Assembly: GCF_910592395.1 (NCBI RefSeq)
Contig: NC_088321.1
Location: 8,000,001-8,064,000 of the forward strand
DNA length: 64,000 nucleotides
Reading direction: 5' to 3'
From: Lineus longissimus
Lineage: Eukaryota > Nemertea > Pilidiophora > Heteronemertea > Lineidae
The notes under the pieces are model-generated. The model ran no database searches. It worked only from the letters and a program-made list of their open reading frames with translations, and had not been told where the DNA came from. Shown piece by piece: positions 35,544 through 47,616 of this stretch (position 1 is the first letter of the stretch; every line of letters starts with the position of its first letter). A program made the position numbers and the translations under genes.

Positions 35544-36832
35544 ATTGCCAAACAGGTAAAATATTCTACTTTGTTTTGCGAGCCAGAGACTTTACAACAC
35601 ATTAGCCAACATTAGAGCTGTGACGTCATATTTGAATTAATATGCGCATAATTAACAATGGCTGATTTCTCGCTCTCGATTCAATTTCTTTTACTAAACT
35701 GTTCTTGTCAAAAATTGACGGACAGGAATATACCCGTGTGTGTTATTTAAAGTAAGCGTAATAATTGCATTGGGTACATTGCTAAGGTCATTCGCTATGA
35801 CTCCAGTAGTGTTGTTGACCGCTTTGCCATTGAATGGTAATGAGCTCTTCAACGACAATACATATTAATGAGTTCGGCTCTCCATTCAGGGTAAAAAAGT
35901 CGGTGTTTGGTAAGCCAGGCTTGTCAATGGTCACTTCCTTGAGAGAATGGGCAGATGAAGATTTTGGGGTGTAAAATCATATTCAATTCGGTCCAATTGT
36001 CGCCGAAAACGGATATGTTCAACCAGATAAGGGCGAGAGACCAAACCCGTTGCATCCCTGCACTGGTGAACTTACTCAGGATATGAGCGGTAAGCTTACG
36101 AAAGAAAGTCCAGAAGTCGTGCAGAGATCCACCAAATCAGCTGACATTGATGTGAAACAAGGGCTGCCACGTCTGTTGGTGAAGTTCAACGGGACTGGTC
36201 CATGCATACCCAAGGGATGATGCGAGATTACATCTTACTGCAAGGCATTGATGAAAGGGTTGCTTTTCAATCAAATCCAGGCTGAATAACGTTGCAAAAC
36301 CAGTTTCAGTCACAGTTTCATACATTGGAAGTTCAAGCATGTCAAGCTACAGTGGGTGAACCGTGGTGTCCATACACAAGACCTAGTTAACCACCATCGC
36401 CATGATATTCAGGGTCATGTTCATTCTAGACCAAGAGATGTATTATGTCAGAGTGCTCCAGCCGTCATTCATCACTCGAGCCAAGGTCATCAGAATTTAG
36501 GTCAAGGAAATTTGAGAGAGAGAGACGGTTCAATTCACATGTTCAGAGCCTTCCAGTCACTCCTCAGTATTAAAGCGAGGGGCATCATAATCCTGGTCAA
36601 GGTCATCCCATCTTAAGCCATTCGTTGTCCACCTGAAGGCTCTTCAGCGCGCCTTGAGCTGCCAGAGTCAGAGATAAAGTGTTTCGATGGAGACCCCTTG
36701 ATTATGCCAGGTTTATGATGGCGTTTTAGCAGAATGTTGAGACAAGAACATGTGACCCAGGGAAACTGTTCTAGCTTCTACGAAAACATTGCCATGGAAG
36801 GGCCAGCGATGCCATTGCGAAATATGACATGC

Positions 36833-37951
36833 TTTTTAGCTCACCTCTTAGCAGAGGTGAGCTTATCCCATACCGTGGCGTCCGTCGTCCGTCGTTGTCG
36901 TCGTCGTCGTCCGTCGTCCGTTAGCAGGGCACGTTTCGTAACTGTTAGAGCTATTGAGTTGAAACTTGGTACACATGTACCCTTATGTAATGACACCTGG
37001 GAGACCAAGTTTCGGTCCGATTCGTTTCATGGTTTGGCCACCAGGGGGCCAAACGTTAAAAGTGAAAATGTGCAATATCTCCCTTAATAGTAGTCGGGAA
37101 ATTTTGAAAAAAATATGGTAGGTACTTCTAGCAAAGGTGCATCATATATCCTCCGGGTTTTTGATTTGACCTCCTTTTTAAGGTCACAGAGGTCAAATGG
37201 TGTAAATTGGCCGTTAGGATGTAACGATGGCATGTTCTAAACTGCAATGACTATTGATACCAAATTTGGTACACATTTACCCCTTAGTCAGGTGATCTCA
37301 GGGACCGAAGTTTGGTCCAATATGATTCACCACTTGACCACCAGGGGGCAAAATCCAAAAACCTTAAAAATGTGATTATTCCTTAACTTCTTGCCCGATT
37401 GCCACCAATTTGATATCATGGGTACATCTAACCACCATACAGTATATGTCACACAGGTTTTTAATTTGACCTTCTTGTCAAGGTCACAGAGGTCAAATGG
37501 CGTAAATTCGCCGTCGGGCCGTAACTATGGCACGTTTCTTAACTGCAATGACTATTGATCACAAATTAAGTACACATGTACCCCTTGGTCAGGTGATCTC
37601 AGGTACCGAAGTTTGGTGCGATCTGATTTGCCGTTTGGCCTCCAGGGAGGGGGCCAAATCCTAAATTCTTAAAAATGCCATTATTCCTAGTAATGACTTG
37701 CCCGATTGGCACCAATTTTATATCATAGGTACATCTAATTCTAACAACCATTCAATGTGTCACCCGGGTCTTCTTTGATTTGACCTACTTTTCAAGGTCA
37801 CAGAGGTCGAATGTACTGTAAATTGGCCATTTTGGGGAAATTGTAATTGCTTGGACCTACATCAAACCTAACACTACATGACACAATACCATGCTCTTTA
37901 TCCATCTTTCCTCCACATGAGGTGAGCACAATGGCCCTGGCCATTTCATTT
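36833..37951 (+). mobile_element. 1.1 kb hairpin-family element, copy 2, inserted in BEL gag
   Basis: Nearly identical to 21218-22340, with the same 5' hairpin, CGT-rich tract, three internal repeats and 3' hairpin. It sits inside BEL gag: the reading frame before it (AIAKYDML) continues after it (FRPEAKHY) if the element is removed within the T runs at the junction. That defines its ends well and argues for insertion into a T-rich target without a long duplication. The ORF at 36734-37087 crosses the junction and is artefactual. Confidence 0.92.
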
Positions 37952-40179
37952 CAGACCAGAGGCCAAGCACTACATTTGGTTAAACTTCGGGCAACCGCAT
38001 CTGATGACGATGGAATTTTTTAAAAAGCTGAATTCACAGGGCGACATTAACTATGGTGACAGGCATGGAATGAGAAGGTACACCGAGTTGTTGGAAATCA
38101 CGTGTCCGTCTCTCCGTAGCGTTAACAAATAGAAGGGATTGGATCATCAGACTACCTTTTGGACGCCGTTGCCAAGTTGCCGATGCAGGATCGTCGTGCT
38201 TGGCTGAGAGAGACCGCTTCGATCCGTGAAGAGTCGAAAAAAGTCAGTTTCGCCGATGCCTTTGATTTGGTCAAGAGACTCTTGCGAGAAGTGAATGATA
38301 CTGAATTTGCAGCGTGAAGAATGATAAACGGAGGACCATTCACAAGGAGCAAGACAAACCACCAGCTGTGAAGGCGTACTTCATATCGAAGACAAAGACT
38401 GCTGATGCGACTTATTAAGGTGCATTCAATGCGCATGCAGTGACGGTCCGCAGCACTGTATTTGATAGTGTTCTACCATCCGGAAACTTCTATGGAAACA
38501 GAGGCAGGAAAAGACAAAGGAAAAGGGCTGTGTTGCAACTGTCTAAATGCTGATGAAAAAAATCAGTCACAAAAACTTAGCCAAGAAAGGCCCTTCACCG
38601 AGGGAATGTACGATGACAGGATGCAGGTCAACATCGAAACACCATACCCTTCTAATTTTTGAATATGACGATTAAGAAAACGGTAGCAGCCCGACCAGCT
38701 CCATGACAATCAACTGCAATTTCTGCTCAGAGAAGCAGAAAACAGGGTGTACTTCCTTGCCTTTCCAGTCATTATCAGGTCTCTAATCACTGGAAAAGAG
38801 ATGAAAACCTTGGCAGGGATGGACTCCTACTCCAGCGCCTGTCTTTGCGAAGAAGACATTTTGCAAGAACTGTCAGTCAAACAGGATAATAAGCGAGTTG
38901 AGTTGAAGACATTGAACGGAGTGAGTGCAGGCGAAATCACTACGTTCCGCCTCAGCATTTCAGGATTAGATGGCAACAGCTGGTTTGAGATTGCAGAACT
39001 TTTCTCATGGGAGAAATTGCCCATTGGGAACAAACATTTGCCAACCAAGTAAACCTGGTCAAATTACGAGCATCTCAGATATCTATCGGTCGCAGACACT
39101 CCAGTTAGAAAGCTGAAGGTGTTGATTGAAGGCAACATCCCATCTGCCTACAAGCAACTTGAATGGAGAGAAGGACCGTGACCGGACCAGCCCATCGCTG
39201 TAAGTTTCCCATGGGACTGGACACTGCTTTGAGGTCCCACTGAATGTAATCATGTCTCTGTAAAAGAACAGGAGATCAGCGAGATGCTCATGAGCTAGAT
39301 TAGCTGAACTTGATCGAGTTGGGACCAAGTATCATTTCGACAAGCCAACCTCAGCAAAAGATGTGATGCGAATGAGATTCTAACTGACATCCCCAGCAAA
39401 AGAGAGCTGGCACTAAAAAGACTTGAGGGAATCAGGACAAAGCTGAAGAAAAGAAGATTGGTGAAAGAAAAACTGACAGAATACGATGGCAATTGTGAAC
39501 TCTTCAGAAAATACAGAGAGAATGGCTATGCTGACGAGATAGCGACCAATGTGCTTGTACAATACGTGCCCTTTCACCATGTGTATCACCCAGCAAAACC
39601 TGGAAAAATGAGGATCGTGTGGGACGCTGCCGCACGCCATGAGGTTATACCTGCTTTAATGACCATGTTTATGCAGGAGCAGAAAGCATGAATTCGCTGC
39701 TTGGTGACTTGATAAGGTTCATGGACTTGAGGAGAAGTAGCTTCCAAGTTGACATCAATGCGATGTATAATCAGATTTACATCAGGAGGCAACATCGGAA
39801 TCTGATGACGAGGTTTCTGTAGTTCAAAGATGATGAATTGGATGCAGTGCCTGAAGAGTACCAGCTCCTCAACAATTACTTTGGTGGTACACATGCTCCT
39901 GCGATGGCAGGTTATGCAGTATAAGCGACATGTTTGGACAACAAGGACGATTTCCACCCAGAACAATCCATACAGGACTTCGTAACACATACGTTGTTGA
40001 TGTTTCGAAGTCTTTAGAGCCAAGGCTGGCAGTCCAAGTTGTCTCAGAAATTTTTGAACTATTCACGATCAAAAGAGGTGGATTCGAGCTGGCCAAGTTT
40101 GTCACATCTTAGACAAAGATCTTCTGCTGCTGCTAGATGATCCAAAACTCCAGGCGGCATCAAGAGTGTAAGTCGATAT

Positions 40180-41930
40180 GGGACGTGAATACAATAGCAG
40201 GGGAAGAGGTGGCAGAGGACGGCGTGGATGTCGGCGTACCAACCCCTCACTTCCAAGTGTCTTGAGGTTGAGGGATCACTCCCTTGGCAATTGCAGTGGT
40301 TCGGATGCTGACTCCGATGATGGTTTTAAAGTTCCCAGTTATGAACAGAAATGGTTGCTCGAGTCAAAAGGTGATCACCGGCAAATCTGGTAGCTGTGGT
40401 TTCAAGGGTGCCCCGGAGCCGGACAGAGATTTGTTCTTCTTTGAGTCGATCATTCAACTCTTACTGAGGACCTTGTGAGTCATCTCAAAAATAAGAATTT
40501 TGAGATTCGCAAGCTTGTGATTGTGTCTCATGAGGAAGCCCAGTTCAGATCCTTTTGATTAACTGTGTCAAAGTCACAGTTCGGGAGGCTGTTTGATGAG
40601 AGCTTTGGCCAGATGGTGTGCGCATTAGAAAATTCAATACCCCCCGCGATCGCAGCTCGGAGGATAACGACAGTAGTAATCAGTGATGGCTAGTTACGGT
40701 ACTTTTGTGAACGTTAAACTGCTCTTCACCTGGTTGACAATCATGAGCCTGTTGAATATCACAACATACAATAGTAACAGACTAGGGCCCTGTAGAAAGG
40801 AGGACATGAGTGACTTGACCGCATATAGTGACTTTATTCTTTTTCCAGAACACTGGCAATATGTTGAGCAGCTCAATAAACTGAGCGCTGACTTAGGACA
40901 TAACATGAACATTCATAGTGTTTCTGGTATGGATAAGGAATCTTTGTTGGTTGGCAGACCACATGGGGGTGTCGCAATCGCTTGGAACGCGAGTTCAGGC
41001 GCTGTTGTAAAACCTGTGCAGTGGGAATCCAAACGAGTGTGTGCTGCTCAGGTCAAAAACTTGAGTCTTCATCCTGATCAGAGTGAAATTCTTTTGGTAA
41101 ATGTTTATAAGCCGACCAACAGTGGTCAGCAGAATATTGGAGATTTTAACGGGGTGTTGCAAGAAATCACAGCCATTCTTGAAAGTAATCAAGCTACTGA
41201 TATAATTATTGGAGGGGACTGGAATACTGACTTTAGCAGAGCTGACTCGGCTCATACTCGGGCCTTACTTGATTTCATTAAAAGGGAGAGCCTGGTCAGT
41301 GGACAGGTACCCAATACCTGTAATGCTGAATACACTTTTGAGAGTAAAATAATGGGTGAAAGACCACTAACTGATCATTTAAATGTTTCGGAAAGTGTGT
41401 TTAACTAGAACTGAGATTTCACCGGCACTCCAGAGCTGTGTATCACTTGGCCGTGAGACGGATCAAAAGGGAACAAGATAGAGTTGCTGCTGAAAAATTG
41501 GCTAATTCTCTAAGGGGTAAAAACAATAAAGAATTTTGGAAACATGTCAAAAAGATCAAAGATTGGGGTGGTGTAATTAATGCTGAGTTCAGTGGATCGA
41601 GGGTAAGGAGGATATTTATGAAGTGTTTGCTGACAAATTCAAAATTGTGTATAATTCCGTGCCTTATTAAAATGTTGATATGAATAATTTAAAGGAGTCA
41701 ATGAGTGAAAACATCCTGTTAAAGTGTTGTGAGGGTCGGTGTAATAAAAACCACCGGGTTGGCGTTGAGGATGTGAGCCTGGGTATCAGGAAGCTTGTAA
41801 GAGGGGGAAGAAGGATAGTTCCCCTCACATTCAGTCATATCATTTTATTCATGGAGGTCATAAATCAAATTATGTTATCTTTGCTTCTAAGCTCAATGGT
41901 CTCGCATGGATATTATGGCATGATATATGT
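40180..41930 (+). pseudogene. LINE, 3'-truncated (ORF1, endonuclease, linker)
   Basis: ORF1-like protein spans about 40180-40675, with a glycine/arginine-rich start (GRGGRGRRG), VITGKSGS and a frame-shifted LTVSKSQFGRLFDES. ORF2 follows at 40683 (likely start codon 40743) with an APE-type endonuclease: FPEHW, GRPHGGVAIAW, LLVNVYKPT, GGDWNTDFSR and the terminal DH of PLTDHLNVSE. After a stop and frameshifts the linker (AEKLANSLRGKNNKEFWKHV) is recognisable up to the first RT helices near 41850, where similarity stops. It resembles CR1/L2-type LINEs. It lies directly after the BEL RT. Loss of the 3' half is unusual for LINE copies. Confidence 0.85.
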
Positions 41931-42340
41931 TGCAATATTCAATAAAAATATTTTTCATGCAATATTGATATTTGTTCATTCATCGTTTCATTTTTGATGC
42001 AATGTTACACTTTTTTATGCAATGTTAAAATTTCCATTCAATGTGTGTTCATATTTGATGCAATGTTACATTTCTTTCTGCAATGTTTACTCGATAATTG
42101 TTCATTCAATATTTCATATTTGATGCAATAATTCACTTTTTTCATGCAATAATGCTCAAATTTTCATTCGATAGTTGCCCTGATAATTAATCATTCAATG
42201 TTTCGTATTCGTTTCAATGTTTCACTTTTTTATGCAATAACGATTTCTAAATTTCATAAAATGATCATGTAATATTTGGCAATTATTCATTCAATGTTGG
42301 CGGAAACTTTTTCATTCAATATTTTGCGAAAATATTTATG
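41930..42340. repeat. TGCAAT/TTCATTCAAT-rich degenerate tandem tract
   Basis: About 400 bp in which TGATGCAAT, TTTATGCAAT and TTCATTCAAT recur every 20-35 bases, with a longer pattern (GATGCAATGTTACA..TTT) recurring at roughly 60-90 bp. It starts exactly where the LINE ends. It is strongly T-rich on this strand. Confidence 0.7.
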
Positions 42341-42611
42341 CGAAAACTGCATTGTGGGTAATATTAGAAACGCGGACGCTGATTGGCTAATCTCGTGACA
42401 GGGAATAAGACAGACATACCAAAAGCTCCATTGTTGTGTACATGCTGTCAATGGCTGTATATGAATGAGACTAAACCATACAATTGTGATTATCGTGACA
42501 TCCTCCCTCCAAGCTCGTATCAAACGACTTTGGAAAAAGTTGTGTACAATGTGCTAGTGGTATTGTAATCCTTATGAAAATAACTGAAAGAACACAGCTC
42601 TTAGATAAAAA

Positions 42612-43450
42612 CACAACTTGACGCAAGGGCCCAAAGCGCCGCGTAGCGGCAAAAAAGCGAAGCTGGCGAAACATTTATAACGGGTCACCGTCACTTATTA
42701 TTGGACTTATAGCGCATTTACGGGGTTGCAACTATTTTGCTTTATAGTGTCACCAGGAAAGAAAAGCATGCGACCTAACGCCGATCTATTTGTATAAAGT
42801 GATAATTGGAAGGTATATAGTAGGAAATATCAATAAAATAATCATTCCATGTCGTCTTTGGAGGGCATTTTTGATTGTAAAAAATATATGTGTACGTCAC
42901 CGGAGTCTCTGCAATGATAATTTTATCACAGCAGTCTCGCGCAAGTAGAAGTTCTTTACCTAAAGTTCTTCACTTATTAGTCTCAATGTCTGGTGCAAAG
43001 CCAGACGTTTTCCATTACGATTTCACTACGATGTTTGACAAGAAGGAGCAGTGCGCGAGATATGCTAATGAGCAGACTTCCCTCGCTTGAGTTTCGGAAG
43101 AATGTTCCATATCGCGCTAAGCTGACCACTGCTGACCATGACAGGCGTGCATTGGACTGGTACAGGTTGGAACTGATCATTGATTATGCTGGTGGTGACG
43201 CTTTCTGATGAGAAGTTGGTCGTGACTGATGCAGTATCCTTGGACTTGTCCACAGTATTGTTTAATCATTGCTTTTTGAGCTGCCTTGATTCTGTACTTA
43301 CCCAAATACTGAGACCAAATTAATGCCTGTTGACTGTGCTTTAACAAGAGAGACTGGCGCCATGCCTAGTCTCTCTTAAAGCACAGTCAACAGACACCAA
43401 CCCCCTCAGACTCAGAAACCACAAACGCCCAACCCTTCCTGCTACCTTAA
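42612..43450 (+). repeat. Kolobok-like element 5' region, copy B
   Basis: Homologous to 17705-18460 and placed just upstream of the transposase exons, so it is probably the 5' non-coding part of that element. It includes a 63-bp hairpin at 43329-43391: 16-bp perfect outer arms GTTGACTGTGCTTTAA, then an inner GAGAGACT/AGTCTCTC pair. Copy A lacks about 40 bp of this hairpin. No THAP-like zinc-finger exon was recognised here. Confidence 0.75.
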
Positions 43451-43515
43451 TACTTCTGGATTATTGGATTTATGCTGTTGACTAATAAGTACCATTTCCT
43501 TTCTTTTCAATGCAG

Positions 43516-46142
43516 ACTGTTAATGAAGCCATTGCCAACTTAAACCAACTGCAACCTGAACAATCAAAGACTAAGAGTGATGATGACTCCAAGTGCTATG
43601 ATAGTGACCCTCAGATTGATTTCGAGGTGCCTGCCATGCCTGCCCCCGTAGCGCCCAGTCCCAAATTAACAAGCATTCGACTAACTAGGTCTGAAAGTGA
43701 GTTTTTTTTCCTTCAATATCCTAAACTGAGTTTTTCTTCAATATCCTAAACTGGGTGTACCCAAGTACTTCCTATGATGCTGTGATGTGCAATGCCACGT
43801 GACAAAAATGTTGACATTCATTGGAACCCATTTATCTATTGACCCACTCTTCTTGCAGTTTATGTTGTCAGCATTCCTCCAGCAGAAATGGTTTCGAGGG
43901 GACATCAAGTCCGGATGCCATATCGGTCAAAGGAAACGCAGACCACTAATTTTCAACCTGACCTCACCCACACTTCAGTGTCGATCATGGAGGTACCAAG
44001 TACGCCTGAAGCTGCATCTACCCCTCAGCCAATATACAAGAGGAAGCGTTCTGATTCAGGTAACGATGAGGAGACTGAGCCCTTGGCAAAGCATTCTTTG
44101 TCATTTGTGGATGATGAAACCAAGGACCCCTCTTTGAATCCAAATATGTCTTTGGAAAGTGTTGCATCTACTAGGTATGTTTCATAGCACGATGTGCAAG
44201 GTTTGCAGTAGGCCTGCATAAGTTGCATTTAAACCTTTGTCATAGAGCAAGAGGAATGTACTACCTTGTTGGAAAGGGTTTGAGTTTTCATACTAGTAAA
44301 TGTAAATTATGTCAACAGATCTTTAGTATCTAAAGAGATACTTATTTTTCTTAAATCCATTTCAGTGATGCCAACAATAAGCGAGCATCCTCATCCCTGA
44401 CCGAGGGCATGTGTGCAGTTTCAGTGTCCAAGCTTTTGGAGCTGTTCCACATCTGCTACAACTGCGGCTCAATGGTGACCATCACACAGTCATGCTTGTC
44501 ATGTGATGGTATCTGGAAATGGCAGAGCCAGGAAATGATTGGAACGGTATATGCTGGTAACATCGGCCTATCGATGGCAATTCTTGCAGCGGGTGCTATT
44601 CCAAGCAAAGTGATAAGAGTCCTGCAATTCTGGGGCATTCGAAGCATTTCCTCCGGAACATATTTTCGACACCAGTCAAAGTACCTGAACCAGGCAGTAC
44701 GTAATGTTTGGGAGGAGGAGACCATCCAGGCACTGGCAGCTGTAGAGGACGTGGCCAAACTCTCCGGTGATGGAAGGTGCGATTCGCCCGGCCATTGTGC
44801 GAAGTATGGCTCTTACAAATTACATGACACAGGGAGAAACGCCATTGTCTTTCCAGTAAGCCTGTTTCTGCCATCATTCACTGAGGCAGTATCCTGAAGT
44901 CATATTTGTATTACAACAACATTCATATCACTTCAGTTTTTCATGTGCCTCATTATTTTGCAGTCCACTGAGGTTAAGAACTCCTACCACATGGAGCTGG
45001 AGGGCCTGTCCCGATGTGTCGATGAAGTGAAAGCATACGTCCCACATGTTAAGATAGAATTAACAACTGATGGCCACAAATCAGTGGAGAAGTGGTTGAG
45101 AGAGGAACAATCGGACACCATAAAGCATTATTTTGATGTGTGGCATGTTGCTAAAGGTGAGTACCACTATCAGTGCTGTGATATGCACACACTGACTTAG
45201 TGTCTCAACAAATACAATCTTGTTTCTCATTTCCCTATTCCGTCGGTTCTCATGTTAACTCTTTTGGATGTGGCATTGAGAAAAGATCAACAAGATTCCA
45301 GTCGTCAACCTTTACTTTTAGGTAACTTGGATTAACTTATGAATTTTATAGTATACAGTGCGTTCGGAAAAAAACTACCCACAGAAAAATGATAAAGTAT
45401 TTGGGTGTTTTTTTTTCGGACGCACTGTATAAGTTATCTCTATCGCAAAATTGTGTCTAGTTCATTTAGTTAAACCATGCGACACTCCTGTCTGTCATCT
45501 GGGAAAGTTCATATTATACAATACTATACTTCAGGACTGAGGAAAAGACTCAAGCCCATAACCATGAACAGGCGGTTTCAGCTGGTCAACAAATGGCTGA
45601 AAAGTATTATCAATCACTTGTACTGGTGTGCCATGACCAGAAATAACGACCAATCATTGATCTTGGCCAAGTGGAGATCAATAGTGAACCATATAGCCGG
45701 CGTCCACACGCACGAAGAAAACGAACTGTTCCCCAAGTGTATCCACAGTCGTATTCCAAGGCAGTGGTTTAAGAAAGGTGAGTATGTGCATGCCCTTACC
45801 CTTTACCCCAAAAATGGTTGCTGTATTCATGGAATAAAGCTAGAAATTGTTTTTCCAAACTTATTTGTGTATGAAAACACTTCTGTGTTTGGATTGTTAA
45901 ATCAATCTGAAGTTACTGTGGTACTCCTCTACGGTTTTTGTCCTCTAGGAACAGAAGAATACGACAAGGTGTGTGCTCTGCTACTCAACAAGAACCTTCT
46001 ACATTCAATCTCAAAGCTCAGCTCGGATGGCCAGACATCTGGTTTGGAGGGATACCATAGCAGCCTTCTACACTTCGCCCAAAAGATGTACCATTTCGGA
46101 GACCTGTATTCATCCACGACCGGAAGTGTGGCAGTCACATAG
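43516..46142 (+). CDS. Kolobok-like transposase, multi-exon, C-terminally truncated
   Basis: Six exons with matching phases: 43516-43696, 43859-44174, 44366-44855, 44964-45156, 45535-45777 and 45949-46142. Key motifs are the N-terminal PYRSKETQT, the cysteine-rich ICYNCGSMVTI and CLSCDG, then GDGRCDSPGHCAKYGSY (likely first catalytic Asp), ELTTDGHKSV, HYFDVWHVAKG (the D-x2-H signature of P/Kolobok-type transposases), NHLYWCA and SSDGQTSGLEGYHS (candidate last acidic residue). I recognise this as a transposase-like family widespread in aquatic animals; the Kolobok assignment is from memory of its motifs. The exons are open, but the usual C-terminal segment after FAxKM (normally reaching an HYNEN-like motif) is replaced by a short divergent tail and a stop. 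The start exon is not identified. Confidence 0.8.
45352..45431. mobile_element. 80-bp Tc/mariner-like MITE in a transposase intron
   Basis: The left end TATACAGTGCGTTCGG and right end CGGACGCACTGTATA are inverted repeats continuing into A/T runs and ACTACCCA/TGGGTGT. TA at each boundary fits a TA target duplication. It lies between the exons ending at 45156 and starting at 45535. Confidence 0.85.
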
Positions 46143-46565
46143 AGCTTATCAAAATGTCAAGTTGTGGTAAATACATGGCTGGGATGGACCAAAGTGGAAT
46201 TAATTCTCAAACTGTGGTTGATTCTTAATCTACAGAGTCAGGCCATCACAGAAATATGCTTTTTGATAATATATTTAAGAAAATGTGGTCTCACTGGTCA
46301 GTTTAGAACTTATATTTTGACAGGGCCATATCAATGCGTCAGTGACGTTTTGATGGATATGGTGTACGGAAATCATTTTTTCTCTGGCAATCGGTATTGG
46401 AATGTTTTTAAACTTTATTATGCTATTGGCAAAGCGTTGTTCTTGACACATATAAAATTTTGTGCAGATTTATTGGTCCAAGGTGTACTTTTTTTATCAA
46501 AACATATGAACAACAATGTAGACTTAATGTACACAGGTTTTAATAGAGGGCTCCGGCCTAGTAGT
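46143..46565 (+). repeat. Kolobok-like element 3' tail, copy 2 of 3
   Basis: 3' flank of the transposase gene, shared with 1405-1885 and 52010-52480. Similarity ends at AATAGAGGGCTCCGGCCTA, which probably marks the element's 3' end. The 137-codon ORF at 46164-46577 is not supported as a gene; its apparent conservation follows the DNA repeat. Confidence 0.8.
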
Positions 46566-47140
46566 CAAAATGGTTGACCAGGTATGAAAAATTTGACACT
46601 TGCCATGCTTGCACGCACATTTTATTTCTCTATTCTGCACGTCCTTTTCATTCCTTTTTCTTGTAGTTGAACCAATATTTATGGCATTATTGTACATATT
46701 AACCCTTTCAGCCGCAATCATGGATTCAGACCTTAAAACTGAAAATAAACCAGAACAGCGAACCTGGTCTGAAGTCGAATAGTGTATAACAGTCTGTGTA
46801 TGGACTGGGTATAGTCGTAGTTATGGGGAGACACGGAACGGGTGCAGCAAAAAGCACAGGGCCCATACATGCCATAGGCTTGCTTATATTGCTTACTATG
46901 GTGGCCCCTTGCCTTTTGGACTTGATGTCTTTCACAAATGCCACAATGAATGCGCTGTGTGTCAATGTTGACCACTTGAGTTTAGAAGCGAGGGGTATTA
47001 ACAACCAGAGGAAGACTTGCCTGGCTGAAAAGAAATGCTTTGGGCACTTAGATAAAAAAGACTGCTTGTTTTGAGGTAAATGCAAGGTCAAACTACATGT
47101 AGTATAATAGTGAGTATAAAGTGAAGCTAGTGATATATTA
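46566..47140. other. Unassigned
   Basis: Short ORFs on both strands overlap at 46726-47091. One frame-shifted plus-strand reading contains YGGPLPFGLDVFHKCHNE, but I do not recognise it. Confidence 0.4.
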
Positions 47141-47616
47141 AATTGTTTCTGAGCTGGATGAAATTGCTGTGTGTTGTCGAAACTGGTGGTTGTAATCTCT
47201 TGCTAGTCTCTTAGCTCTCTCCTTTAATCCACCCTCCTCCTCCAGTTCTAGCCTGTCCTTATGGTAATCCATGTCTTTAACTGCCCCCCTTCTCTTGGCT
47301 TGATAGAAAGCACGCATTCGGATTGTCCTCACAACTCGTCATCTAATCCTAGTTTTTAGCTCGCTTTCCAATTTCTTATAGTACCTTTTCCTATTGTCCA
47401 TTTCTTTCAGACAATTCATTGCTGCTGCTGAAATTCGGGCACCAAGTCTCTTGAGCTTCAGTGGAATGGACTTTCCCTGTGTATTGTTCATGGTGTGGAT
47501 TGCTGCATGAACACGACTGCGATAGTTTTTAAGGTGAGTCACGTTTTTTGGGACAATCAAATTCAATTGCCGATTGGCACTCTCACAGGCCTGTGTGTTT
47601 GTCGCATGTCATATAT

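Larger units (their letters stand above)
35090..40170 (+). pseudogene. BEL/Pao LTR retrotransposon remnant (gag-pol)
   Basis: Pieces in order: a gag coiled coil near 35100-35300 (AEMVKTKQIAEQQIQEAR), a gag core near 36680-36830 that resumes after an insertion at about 37950 (FGQPHLM), a CCHC zinc knuckle start (CCNCLNADE) near 38540, an aspartic protease-like region with a BEL-type following segment near 38780-39180, and reverse transcriptase from about 39420 (VYHPAKPGKMRIVWDAA; later NTYVVDVSK in place of the usual YVDD-containing box). Many stops and frameshifts and no intact catalytic YxDD box show it is dead. Two foreign insertions interrupt gag. RNase H, integrase and both LTRs were not found; a LINE takes over at about 40180. 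Confidence 0.85.

Noticed and set aside
46164-46577. Conserved 137-codon ORF (also at 1485) as a transposon accessory protein
   Set aside because: The third copy at 52 kb breaks the frame, and similarity extends equally outside the ORF, so this is DNA-level repeat homology.
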